Positions 12,018 through 24,200 of a DNA stretch of 64,000 nucleotides are shown one piece after another. The notes beneath the pieces are model-generated. The model was given only the letters and a program-made list of their open reading frames with translations, was not told the origin of the DNA and did no database searches. Within the stretch, counting starts at the first letter, position 1, and each line of letters begins with the position of its first letter. This DNA comes from Hormiphora californensis. Lineage: Eukaryota; Ctenophora; Tentaculata; Cydippida; Pleurobrachiidae. The stretch spans positions 904,751 to 968,750 of the forward strand of contig CM035351.1 of the NCBI GenBank assembly GCA_020137815.1, given 5' to 3'. The position numbers and the translations under genes are program-made.

Positions 12018-12874
12018 TAATGATATGAGTTTCCCACGTTGACATGGGAACTATAGAATTGCATCACTGAACTCTTGAAGAAATGCAGTTTGTAGGGAGG
12101 ATTGAATCACGTTTCGACTTTCACTTGGTTTCTAGTAATAAGTTAGCTGAGAGTAAAGAGTTAGATTAGTATCTAATGTAAAAGTTAGGTTCTCTGCAGG
12201 ATAACTTTGCCAGATGGCAGATTATGTCATGCCAGGAGAGATATATAGAGACATGGACGCGGGCATTATGCAACATTAAGCCTTTTTGTAAACAAGTTTA
12301 ATTGAGTTTAATTAAGCTACGGCCACAGAGATTTAGCTTATTAATTATAATATGTGAGGTCTCCGTCATTCCTCTATTCCAGACTAGCTAGACGGCCAAG
12401 TGAAGTATGCAGACCATAAAGTTGTAAATTCTTTCAAGCATTCTTCACCAGTTAACTTATATTGCTTTCCTCCGTGAATGTCTGACCCACAGTAGGCTAA
12501 ATACTGTTAAAAACACACACCCTTACTCAACAAGTTACACGGCTATCGGACCTATGTTATACCACAACACATAAAAACGTGACAAAGGTTATATAATTCT
12601 ATATAGGCATCAACATACAATTCTCACTATATATTTCTCGCTTGTTTAGTCATTTGTAACACTAGTTCAATTCTATGACTTCCCTTTCTCGCTTGATTAG
12701 TCATTTGTAACACTCTAGGTCAACTCTATAACTTCTATTTCTCGCTTGATTTAATAATTATAGTCGTTACACATGGCTTCTATAGTTCCACTGAAGTACC
12801 GTATCCGGCTATAATTGTAGTAGCGATATTGTGACTATGAATCCTTATAAAACTGCCGTAATAATTCCTGGTAA
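12018..12874. other. intergenic, short local repeat only
   Basis: AT-rich sequence without a recognisable exon. A local repeat of about 60 bp at 12630-12750 carries TTAGTCATTTGTAACACT. Confidence 0.5.
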
Positions 12875-13260
12875 TAAGGAACCATAATAAAGTTCAAGAG
12901 CGCACCCCATCCAAGAGCGCACCACCTCCAAAAGACACCACTTCAAGAGCGCACCATATCAAAGAGAGCTCCCCATCCAGAAGATACCGCGCGCAGGGGA
13001 CACCACGCGCAGAAGAGACCGCACGCGCAAATACAACGCCGCGCTGGTCTCTTCTGCGCGTGGTGTCCCCTGCGCGTGGTATCTTCTGGATGGGGAGCTC
13101 TCTTTGATGTGGTGCGCTCTTGAAGTGGTGTCTTCTGGAGGTGGTGCGCTCTTGGATGTGGTCTCTTTTGGGTGTGGTGCGCTCTCAGGTGTGGTCTCTC
13201 TTCGATCGGGTGCGCTCTTGGGTGCTCTTGGAGGCTCTTGAACTTTATTATGGTTCCTTA
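12875..13260. mobile_element. foldback MITE, copy 1 (TA target site)
   Basis: A 386-bp unit starting TAAGGAACCATAATAAAGTT and ending AACTTTATTATGGTTCCTTA, perfect inverted ends that continue inward. The first and last TA can be read as a TA target duplication, as for Tc1/mariner-type elements. The interior is built from short GCGCTCTTGG / CCAAGAGCGC motifs on opposite strands around a GC-rich centre. A second copy lies at 55425-55820. Confidence 0.85.
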
Positions 13261-13400
13261 TATCATGCGGTCTGAGCGAACAATTATTATATATTAATTA
13301 TTATATGACACCCTAACTCCCCTGTAACTTTTACTAACTTGTAGAACGTCTCTACTTAACTAACTCCCAATTGTAACTTGTAGAAAGTCTCTACAACAAC

Positions 13401-14480
13401 ATGGTAAATATGACGGCCCTCCCGCCGGATGTCCTATTCTTCTTCACCTGTACCTCCATAACGACCTTCCTGGGTATCCCAGTGAACCTTCTGGTGCTGA
13501 TCTTCCTCACTTGTGGATCTCGTCTCCATTGCCACTTATCCAGGCTGATATTCCTCTTCATTGTTGCAACGGATCTCACCTTCAGTGTGTGTATTAGTGT
13601 GTTCACGGTCCAGTTCCTGACAGGTGTGGCTATATACTCACACAAGAACCAGCCACTGTGTGAGGTGATCGAACTGACTTTTGACACCGTCTCCCGGTAT
13701 ATCTACTTCCTCATGTCACTGCTAGCCGTGATCCGTGCTAGGGCCATTCTGGACCCCCTGGGCAGTGCCAACCTGTCCATTAAGGTGTTTCGGGGGATCC
13801 TGTTGGGCACACTCGGAATCTTTGTCACCCTCTCCCTTTTTCCCGTTGTCATGCGTCAGACAAACTCAGCTGCGTTCTGCGGTGGAAAGCTGGAACACTC
13901 CTTCCCAAGAAGACAGTTCGAGTTCTCTGGGTTGCTATAGGAACGCTCCTGCCCGTCAGTTTGTCGGTGGTTATCATGGTGTGTTCAAACTTTGTATCCC
14001 TTTACCATCTCCTGGCACGCCAACCCGGGCTCTCAACTCGTCAAAGTGGGGGGCAGTGCAAAGGCTAAAGCAGCCAAGACAACTATTGTCCTGACCACGG
14101 TCTTCTTTTGTCTCCACGTCACTGGTCTCCTCAAATCCTGGTCCCAGATCCTCCCCCAGTTGGATGTGGGTATCGGTGGTTACTATGCCAACGGAATCAT
14201 GGTGTTGTCCTGCGTGATAGACCCCTTTGTATACTTTCTCAAAACACCTGAGGTGTGGAGATTCTGGAGGAGATGTTGGAATAGGGGGATATTCAGCCGT
14301 GCGGCCTTCTCGAAACTATCCCGGAGTGACTTGAGGAAGCGGCCCTGTAGATATAGAACGGCCGTATCGGAGATACCAGGCAGTAATCCCCTGGTAAAGA
14401 GGAAGATAGTGAACTCTAATGAACCATTTATCACACTAGATTCAATCCAACTTGAGTCATTTATACAGAACCACGTTTAG
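13401..14480 (+). CDS. class A-like G protein-coupled receptor, frame interrupted
   Basis: Seven-helix receptor, read in one frame to about 13900, in another to about 14050, then back in the first frame to the stop. TM1 has GIPVNLLVL (Asn at the conserved position), TM2 has ATDL, and a Cys precedes TM3 (QPLCEV). TM3 ends LLAVIRARAI where DRY is usual. TM5 (GTLLPVSLSVVIMV) is visible only in the shifted frame. TM7 has CVIDPFVYFL, a DPxxY motif, followed by a basic tail. The second shift lies at a run of six G (about 14046-14051). The two shifts cancel, so either two sequencing indels or a recently broken gene is possible. It appears to be a single exon. The ligand is unknown. Confidence 0.6.
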
Positions 14481-15227
14481 CACGTGCTTGGACAGGATCA
14501 CCACGTTTAGCGCGGCTTTGGCACGTGCTTGGAACCACGTGTAGCTGTTTGAACTGGCTTTTAGAATCAAACAGGAATTCAACTGTGGGGGCAGTGTGGC
14601 ATGTCGTGTTCCATTGTGTTTCTAATAACCATGTTTAGTTGTTTGTGTGTTTCTTTGTTTTTGATTGTTAGTTGTTAAATTAGCGACCAATGATAATAGC
14701 AACGAAATGATTTACTGTTCTGAATAAAAATTGTTGATATTATTTCTCTGATAATATTATTCATCCACCCCCCTCCACGCACTCATGATCGACAAATAGC
14801 ACACACGCAGCTGCATGGGCTGGTGATATGAGGAGTAATTATACCGTCATTCGACATTCATGCACTATTGTTTGGGGGCGGGGAGAAAGTGAGAACCATA
14901 GAGATATTATGACAGTGACACAAAGAGGAATTCGGTACAAGGCATGCAAGCATCACATCTACCTAACGAAGTGGGAGAGTTCCATTAATTACACAAAATT
15001 AGGGTGGAAATGAGTGTTCTCACATTGATGCTCCGTCAATAGCCCGCACGCATAAAGCGTCGCCCAAAGCGTTGACCACGACGTCTAAGACGTACTCCCC
15101 TGGCGTTGAATACTTTTTGTGCGTCTTGGACAACGGTTTGGGCGGCGCTGTGCGGGCTGCCTATTATATGCCGGAGCACCACTGTCATATCCAGCGACTT
15201 GAGTCTTGACCCCCCACTTCTTTTCAG
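14481..15227. other. intergenic or lipoxygenase upstream intron
   Basis: Holds a small inverted-repeat element (15041-15159) and otherwise no recognised exon. The missing 5' half of the lipoxygenase gene is not identifiable here. Confidence 0.45.
15041..15159. mobile_element. small MITE with AGCCCGCAC ends
   Basis: The left end AGCCCGCAC...CGCCCAAAGCGTTG is matched by CAACGGTTTGGGCGGCG...GTGCGGGCT on the right, around a short centre containing GACGTCTAAGACGT. A related half-site (TTGGGCGACGCTTTGTGCGGGC, cut at 20 bases in the motif) lies near 35487-35508. Confidence 0.6.
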
Positions 15228-18200
15228 GAGGAACTAGCAGCAGGCCGGATATTCTTCATAGAAACTAATTGGTTGGAGGTGGTAGGGGATGGTGGTTCTC
15301 TTATGAACATCCTAACTGGTTTCGATCTCCCCATGATTGTCTGTCTGTCGGATTGTCTGTTCTACTGGGACAAACAGGATGTCCTACGACCCATTGCCAT
15401 TAGGTAAGGTGATATCCGCTGGGTTATAGCCGGGTGGCAGGGTGCTCTTGCCGAACAATTTTGGTCTAACGCCACCAATTTAACCCATTGAGTCCCATAG
15501 AACATTGATATATGTCCCGAAAGTTTGAGGCTTTGAGTTTCTCCTTACATCCACAGTCATCGAAATTATACTTTTTCCAAATAACCCCCCTCCCTAATTA
15601 ATCCCATGATACCACTGATCCCTCCCTCTTCCCAATTCAAGGATAGAATGCAAGAACGGTAAGGAGGCCCCCTCCTTCTAATCCCCCAACTTCCCTCCCC
15701 AATTACCACCCCCTCTTCTCCCCTCCTCTCCAGGATTGAATACAAGAACGGTAAGGAGGCTCCCTCGTTCTGGTTCCCTCCCCCTGCACAGGCTGAGGAG
15801 GATTCCCACGAATACCTCTCCTGGATGCTAGCCAAGATGTACTTTAACAGTGCCAACATGCAGGTACAGTGAATTTACAGGATACAGCCAAGGTGAACCA
15901 GCCGGCATGCAGGCACACATGTAGTGATTAGTGATTAGGTACATGTAGTGATTAGGTACATGTAGTGATTAGGTACATGTAGTGATTAGTTACATGTATT
16001 GATTAGTTACATGTAGTGATTAGGTACATGTAGTGATTAGGTACATGTAGTGATTAGGTACATGTAGTGATTAGGTACATGTAGTGAAATTAGGTTAATG
16101 AACAGGTGAACCCAGAACCAGTCATGTGCAGGTACAGTGAAATTAGGATTCGGTTTCATGCAGGCTAATCCTAATTAAGATCGAGATTCATTTTATAGAC
16201 TCTCTCCCGAGATTAACAACTTGTAGGGGTTGCCTAACATTTTGTATGAGTTTACCTACTGGTAGAACTAATAAACGGGCTCAATATAATTGATAATTTC
16301 TAAAACAGCGCAATATGATTAACAAATCTATGGACTATCATCCAACAAGATTAACATCTACATTTTGAGCAGACATTACTAGTGTCAACATTCCTTCTCT
16401 TATATCTCTCACACAGTTTGTCTATGAGAGCCTTCCTGCTGCTCTCCATACCCTCCAGATCCTTGGTTGGCGTTGGCTGATATTTTAGTTGGCTTCTAAA
16501 CCAGCATGTTAGGGGCAGGAGGAAGACGCTATAGGGCGAGATAAAGGGCTGTCCGTGCCGGTAGTCCTGAGAAAATCGGAATTAGTCTTTCCAAGTCCTA
16601 TGTAGACTACTAGACTGGTACAACGGGCATGTATCTCCCTCTATAGTATTGAAAGAGTTACAAATCTTCTCTGACCTATACACTTACTGCTAGAAGAACT
16701 GCCCGAGAGAATTTCCACTCCAAATCACTATTCCCCTGAATACTCTCAAAAGAAGAGTTTAGCATGGCGATGAGAATATTCAGCATGATTATCACGGATA
16801 TGATCATGTACAGAATCACAATGACTTCAATCATAGTCTGAGTGGAGCTCCCCAACTCTCCTTCGATATCCAGATCCTCCAGATCCTGGAGAGAGAGGGG
16901 GGGGGGAGGTTAAAACTATGTTTCAATTGGTTTTGTTTCAAATGTTATTTGGAATCAAATTCAATCCGATTTTTTCGAACAACACAATACATATCGCTAT
17001 CCCAAGCCTTCACTGGTTTAACTGCGTTTTACTCACATTTAGCTCGCTTGCACCGACTGGCGACTTTATCATAAAGCCAAGGATATCCGTAAAGTTGAAC
17101 AAGTGCGTAACGTGTTTGCTATTTGTGCTATTTGATTCAGTCGTGGTATTTGAAGAGAGTTCTCGTTTTATATCCTCTGCTGCTGTAATTACACATAATA
17201 CGGAAAAGCTAGCCCCAGCCATAGCGGTGTACATCAGTAAAATTACAAAACGGATGATGTCCCCCAGGAGGCACTTGATGGATATAATGAGGGGTCCAAC
17301 TTTCTCAGAGGTGTATTCTAGGAATCTCAACCAGCTAAGAACCAGGCCAAAAATTGCAATGGAAAAGAAATAACTGGCCATTTTAGAGAAATCTTCTTTG
17401 GGGGGGCCGTCACCTTTTTTTTTGTCTACAGGAACATTGCACCAGATTTTGAAAATGAAAGTGTAGACAAAAGTAGACAAAAGTAGACAAATGTAGACAA
17501 AAGTAGACAAAACTTTTTTTTCAAGTTAAGAATTTTTTTAAACATTTTCTGCACTTGTTAAGTATTTTCATACACTTTATCTACGTTTCTATTAGTAATT
17601 TCGATTTTAATTGCCCCCTCTTTAGCCCCAAACACTCTTAGAACACTTTAGGAACACCTGTAGACAAAAGTAGACAAAAAGTTTTCAAGTTTAGAAAACA
17701 ATTCCCAAACAATCTCTATCCTTGATATGTATTTCCATTTTCTCTATTGGGACTATATTTATGTGTGTACGGGTGTTTGTGACTTCAATTGCTCCCTCTT
17801 TACCCCCAAACACTCTTAGAACACTTTAGGAACACCTGTAGACAAAAGTAGACAAAAGTAGACAAAAAATTTCAAGTTTAGAAAACGATTTCTATCCTTG
17901 ATATGTATTTCCATGTTCTCTATTTATGTGTGTATGGGTGTTTGTGACTTCAATTGCCCCCTCTTTACCCCCAAACACTCTTAGAACACTTTAGGAACAC
18001 CTGTAGACAAAAGTAGACAAAAGTAGACAAAAAGTTTTCAAGTTTAGAAAACAATTCCCAAACAATTTCTATCCTTGATATGTACTTCCATGTTCTCTAT
18101 TGGGACTATATTTATGTGTGTACGGGTGTTTGTGACTTCAATTGCTCCCTCTTTACCCCAAAACACTCTTAGAACACTTTAGGAACACCTGTAGACAAAA

Positions 18201-21200
18201 GTAGACAAAAGTAGACAAAAAGTTTTCAAGTTTAGAAAACAATTCCCAAACAATTTCTATCCTTGATATGTATTTCCATTTTCTCTATTGGGACTATATT
18301 TATGTGTGTACGGGTGTTTGTGACTTCAATTGCTCCCTCTTTACCCCCAAACACTCTTAGAACACTTTAGGAACACCTGTAGACAAAAGTAGACAAAAGT
18401 AGACAAAAAATTTCAAGTTTAGAAAACGATTTCTATCCTTGATATGTATTTCCATGTTCTCTATTTATGTGTGTATGGGTGTTTGTGACTTCAATTGCCC
18501 CCTCTTTACCCCCAAACACTCTTAGAACACTTTAGGAACACCTGTAGACAAAAGTAGACAAAAGTAGACAAAAAGTTTTCAAGTTTAGAAAACAATTCCC
18601 AAACAATTTCTATCCTTGATATGTATTTCTATGTTCTCTATCGGGACTATATTTATGTGTGTATGGGTGTTTGTGACTTCAATTGCTCCCTCTTTACCCC
18701 AAAACACTCTTAGAACACTTTAGGAACACCTGTAGACAAAAGTAGACAAAAGTAGACAAAAAGTTTTCAAGTTTAGAAAACAATTCCCAAACAATTTCTA
18801 TCCTTGATATGTATTTCTATGTTCTCTATCGGGACTATATTTATGTGTGTATGGGTGTTTGTGACTTCAATTGCCCCCTCTTTACCCCCAAACACTCTTA
18901 GAACACTTTAGGAACACCTGTAGACAAAAGTAGACAAAAGTAGACAAAAAATTTCAAGTTTAGAAAACGATTTAGAAAATATTTTTTAAATTTTCTGCAC
19001 TTGTTAAGTATTCTCATATAATACTTTATCTAATTTAGGAATAAAGAAGGGGCCATTGGAATATGAATAATCAATAAAAAACATTTCCAAAGTACATAAT
19101 ATGAAATATGAATAATAATAATATGAAAATACTTAACAATTACAGAAAATGCAGAAGTTGTTTTCTGTACTTGAAAATTTTTTGTCTACTTTTGTCTACT
19201 TTTGTCTACTTTTGTCTACTTTTGTCTACTTTGCACTGAAATTTTCAAAGTGCTGTAGACAAAAGTAGACAAAAGTAGACAAAAAAAAAGGTGACGGCCC
19301 CCCCTCTTCTTTAAGTTCTGAATCTGCTTTTCCAAGATGAACAATAGGGCAGCGAACAGGAACCAAAGATTTATAAACATGTCGAAAATATTCCATGTGT
19401 TTCCAAAGTATCTTGAGAATCTTTGGTGTACGCACTGGTCAACAGCAAGGATCAGCCGAACCAGAGCACAGACGCCAGCCACCTGGTATTGCATCAAAAC
19501 CGTTAGTATGGTATACATAGTTCAGAACTACCAGGAGAAAGATGCAATAGTTGACAATGTCCGCTATAAAACAGAGTCTAGGAATCATGATAAATCGCAT
19601 GTGCTCTCCAAACCGGGATTCCAGAATAGATCCAGGACCCTCTCTTATCAAGGCCTGTCCAGAAGAGTACCAGGTATACAGGTAGAAGAATGAAACTAAA
19701 GAACCACTTTGCTGCAATACGGGGTATGGAATTGTTCCTAAACAAGTCCATTGTTCCATTGATCTCGAATTAGCCGCTGAGTAAAGGGATGTGATATGAA
19801 TATCTTATTCCTGCTGTCCATGGAAAGTTTCATGACGTGCTTGGCCCTTCTCTCCTAGGAATATAATCCTTGCTTCACTCATCAGATCGCAAGCAAGTCC
19901 TAAGAACTGATAGGTAAACTTGTCTGCGTCCGCTGCTAAAGTCTGCAGCTCCTTCTTGAACTCTATCCTCACATCGACCACATCTAGGATACTTTTACTA
20001 ACATCCACCGCCGAACTGATGGGGTCCCGGCATTGCAGGTAGGATTTAGTAGTTAGGAGAATCCGGAGAGGGTTGGATTCTGAATGTCAGGTCATCGTTT
20101 TCGTAGTCAGCCTCCCGCAGGGCTGATGTGAGTTTGATAACAGCTGCTTGCTAAGTTGGCTCCAGCATTCAGCAGGGTGTCAATTGAGGACATATCCCCT
20201 AGAGCGGCAGCAGCACTAAGTGGGCTCTCCCCGTCCTGGTTAGTATGGTTTGGGTTCCCGCCATATTCTAAGAGAAGTGTCACTGCCTCGGGGCTGGTTC
20301 GTGCTGCAACTATCAGGGGTGTGTCTCCAATACCACTCTCATCCAAAACATTGGCCAGATTAAACCTGGAATAATGGAGCTCTGAGCAACCAAATCTGGG
20401 CTCTATCTGGACTCGTGATCCGTGGAGATTTAGTAGCTTTTCCAACTCCTCTAATTTCCCTGCCTCGATTAGGGCTGAGATGTCTTGAAATGTTGCCAGT
20501 CGTGTCAGACCCAGACTCAGACTCCTAACACTGTCATTTCGTGGGAGCATCGTTAAACACACAAGCAATACAACAACCACAATATATTAGTACTTAGTGG
20601 GCTTGCGGAACCTGTCAGAGCATATTAGCCTGGCAGTGCGGAACTGTGTGCTTATGTGGGCTTGCACTTAATGCACATGGTAGTAGGTTGGTATCTTGTT
20701 CCCCGGCTTTATATCAGCTCCTTCATAGTTCATACCCTAGTAACCCAAGTCACCCCAGTAACCCTGGTGACCCCATTAGCCCTGGTGAGCCCTGGTAACC
20801 ACATTAACTAGGTAACCCTGGTAACCATGGTAACCCTCATCCTTTCCCCCAGATTCACGCCATTGTGACGCACTTTGTGAAGGCCCACGCTGTGGTGGAG
20901 ACGTTTGCGATTGCGACCTACAGGAACCTGCCCAGACAGCACCCCATTCATAAGCTGTTACTGCCCCATGTGCAGGGTATCATCCCCATTAACGTTCAGG
21001 TACTAGAATTTAAATACAAAATCAAGGAAATATTTTTCTGTGTCACTGGTCAGATCTGTGAGGCCAATGCTCTGACAGGGTCAGATTGTGATCATTGTTT
21101 TGATGTGAAAAATGTATTTAAATCTAAAATGTGCTTCATAAAATGTCACTAAATTCTAACCCCTTCTTCGCAGGGTCGGCAGTTCTTGACAAAGGCTGCT

Positions 21201-24200
21201 GGTGTGATGTCAGCACTGATATACTAGTAACCCTGGTAACCCCTAGGTAACCATGGTAACCCCCTTCTTCTCAGGGTCGGCAATTCTTGACAAAGGCTGC
21301 TGGTGTGATGTCAGCACTGATGTCAGCGGGAGATAAGTTGTGGCATCTTGCTGACGTGTTTATGAAACAGTTTAGAATCGATCAACTAGTCTTCCCTGAA
21401 GACATCAAGAAGGTATAATGATCAATTATTTTTGATCGCCAATGTTAATTAATAATTATTCATAGATGTCTGTCATGTTATATTATTAGGCCAATACTCT
21501 GACCACTGTTTATTTGAAAGAAATAAGGGTATGGTTAATGCCCTGACAGTAGAATATTCGGTGGTATTTCTGATATTAAATTTCTGATATTAAACATTAC
21601 ATAACGTCTTGTTTTAACACCGGCGACATTTCTATCATGATGACATGGCACCTGATCTCTAAGAAACTTTCCCATTTTGACCCACCTGATCTCTAAGAAA
21701 TTTTCCCACTTTGACCCACCTGATCTCTAAGAAACTCTTTCACTTTGACCCACCTGATCTCTAAGAAACTTTCACAATTTGACCCACCTGATCTATAAGA
21801 AACTTTTTCACTTTGACCCACCTGATCTCTAAGAAACTTGTCCCCTTTGACCTCCTAATCTCTAAGAAAATTTCCCAATTTGACCTCCTGATCTCTAAGA
21901 AACTTTTTCACTTTGACCCACCTGATCTCTAAGAAACTTTCACACTTTGACCCACCTGATCTATAAGATACTTTCACACATTGACCCACCTGATCTCTAA
22001 GAAACTTTCACAATTTGACCCACCTGATCTCTAAGAAACTTTCCCATTTTGACCCACCTGATCTCTAAGAAACTTTCACAATTTGACCCACCTGATCTCT
22101 AAGAAACTTTCACACTTTGACCCACCTAATCTCTAAGAAACTTTCACACTTTTACCCACCTGATCTCTAAGAAACTTTCACACATTGACCCACCTAATCT
22201 CTAAGAAACTTTCACACATTGACCCACCTGATCTCTAAGAAACTTTCACACTTTGACCCACCTAGCACCTGATCTCTAAGAAACTTTCCCACTTTGACCC
22301 ACCTGATCCCTAAGAAACTCTTTCACTTTGACCCACCTGATCTCTAAGAAACTTTCACTATTTGACCCACCTGATCTCTAAGAAACTTTCACACTTTGAC
22401 CCACCTGATCTCTAAGAAACTTTCCCACTTTGACCCACCTGATCTCTAAGAAACTTTTTCACTTTGACCCACCTGATCTCTAAGAAACTCTTTCACTTTG
22501 ACCCACCTGATCTCTAAGAAACTTTCACAATTTGACCCACCTGATCTATAAGAAACTTTCACACTTTGACCCACCTGATCTCTAAGAAACTTTCCCACTT
22601 TGACCCACCTGATCTCTAAGAAACTTTCCCACTTTGACCCACCTGATCTCTAAGAAACTTTTTCACTTTGACCCACCTGATCTCTAAGAAACTTTCACAC
22701 TTTGACCCACCTGATCTCTAAGAAACTTGTCCCCTTTGACCTCCTAATCTCTAAGAAAATTTCCCAATTGGACCTCCTGATCTCTAAGAAACTTTCACAC
22801 TTTGACCTCCTGATCTCTAAGAAACTTTCACACTTTGACCCACCTGATCTATAAGAAACTTTCACACTTTGACCCACCTGATCTCTAAGAAACTTTCCCA
22901 CTTTGACCCACCTGATCTCTAAGAAACTTTTTCACTTTGACCAACCTGATCTCTAAGAAACTTTCACAATTTGACCCACCTGATCTCTAAGAAACTTTCA
23001 CAATTTGACTCACCTGATCTCTAAGAAATTTTCCCACTTTCACCCACCTGATCTCTAAGAAACTTTCACACTTTGACCCACCTGATCTCTAAGAAACTTT
23101 CCCACTTTGACCCACCTGATCTCTAAGAAACTTTCCCACTTTGACCCACCTGATCTCTAAGAAACTTTTTCACTTTGACCCACCTGATCTCTAAGAAATT
23201 TTCCCACTTTGACCCACCTGATCTCTAAGAAACTTTCACAATTTGACCCACCTGATCTCTAAGAAACTTTCACAATTTGACTCACCTGATCTCTAAGAAA
23301 TTTTCCCACTTTGACCCACCTGATCTCTAAGAAACTTTTTCACTTTGACCCACCTGATCTCTAAGAAACTTTCCCACCTTAACCCTCCTAATCTCTAAGA
23401 AAATTTCCCAATTTGACCTCCTGATCTCTAAGAAACTTTTTCACTTTGACCCACCTGATCTCTAAGAAACTTTCACACTTTGACCCACCTGATCTATAAG
23501 AAACTTTCACACATTGACCCACCTGATCTCTAAGAAACTTTCACAATTTGACCCACCTGATCTCTAAGAAACTTTCCCATTTTGACCCACCTGATCTCTA
23601 AGAAACTTTTACACTTTGACCCACCTAATCTCTAAGAAACTTTCACACTTTTACCCACCTGATCTCTAAGAAACTTTCACACATTGACCCACCTAATCTC
23701 TAAGAAACTGTCACACATTGACCCACCTGATCTCTAAGAAACTTTCACACATTGACCCACCTGATCTCTAAGAAACTTTCACACATTGACCCACCTGATC
23801 TCTAAGAAACTTTCACACATTGACCCACCTGATCTCTAAGAAATTTTCCCACTTTGACCCACCTGATCTGAGAATATATGAAAACAACCTAACCGTATCT
23901 CTCACCCCACGGTTTAGTAACAATCTAACCCTCTCTCTCAGCGGGGTGTCGAGGATATACCTGGATACCACTTCCGGGATGATGGAATGGCCTGGTGGAA
24001 GAACCTCCGACAATATTGTCAGGAGTTTCTGGAGCTGCACTACACTAGTGACAAACTGGTTCAGGATGATACTGAGCTATTAGCATTCCTTGACGAGGTA
24101 TTGTATGGGAGGGTGACAATTGACATGGGTGACATGGGAGGGTGATTCAGAAACAGCCTTTACACATTGACAATCCTAAGAAAGCAGGATATAATTGAAC

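Larger units (their letters stand above)
16351..20530 (-). pseudogene. TRPC-like cation channel, disrupted, nested in lipoxygenase intron
   Basis: Opposite strand to its host gene. The 5' exon (about 20107-20530) encodes ankyrin-like repeats (GIGDTPLIVAARTSPEAV). It is followed by a TRPC linker (SYLQCRDPISSAV... EFKKELQTLA), S1-S3 segments, S4-S5 (17037-17399; SYFFSIAIFGLVLSWLRFLE, SEKVGPLIISIKCLLGDIIRF), S6 (16688-16885; NILIAMLNSSFESIQ, DLEWKFSRAVLLA) and a last exon, 16351-16566. The S6 and C-terminal exons are intact and in phase, and match TRPC strongly. Upstream, the frame changes without room for introns near 20065, 19850, 19745 and about 19650. A 1.9-kb element also splits the exon at 17400-19304. 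Removing the element and one 8-bp duplicate leaves the frame off by one. A decayed gene is likely, though assembly indels could explain some breaks. Confidence 0.75.

Noticed and set aside
14183-14434. Minus-strand frame under the GPCR
   Set aside because: Antisense shadow of the receptor's TM6-TM7 coding region.
21645-23870. Possible CRISPR array
   Set aside because: Units are contiguous and vary only by point changes; there are no unique spacers, and the host is a eukaryotic intron.
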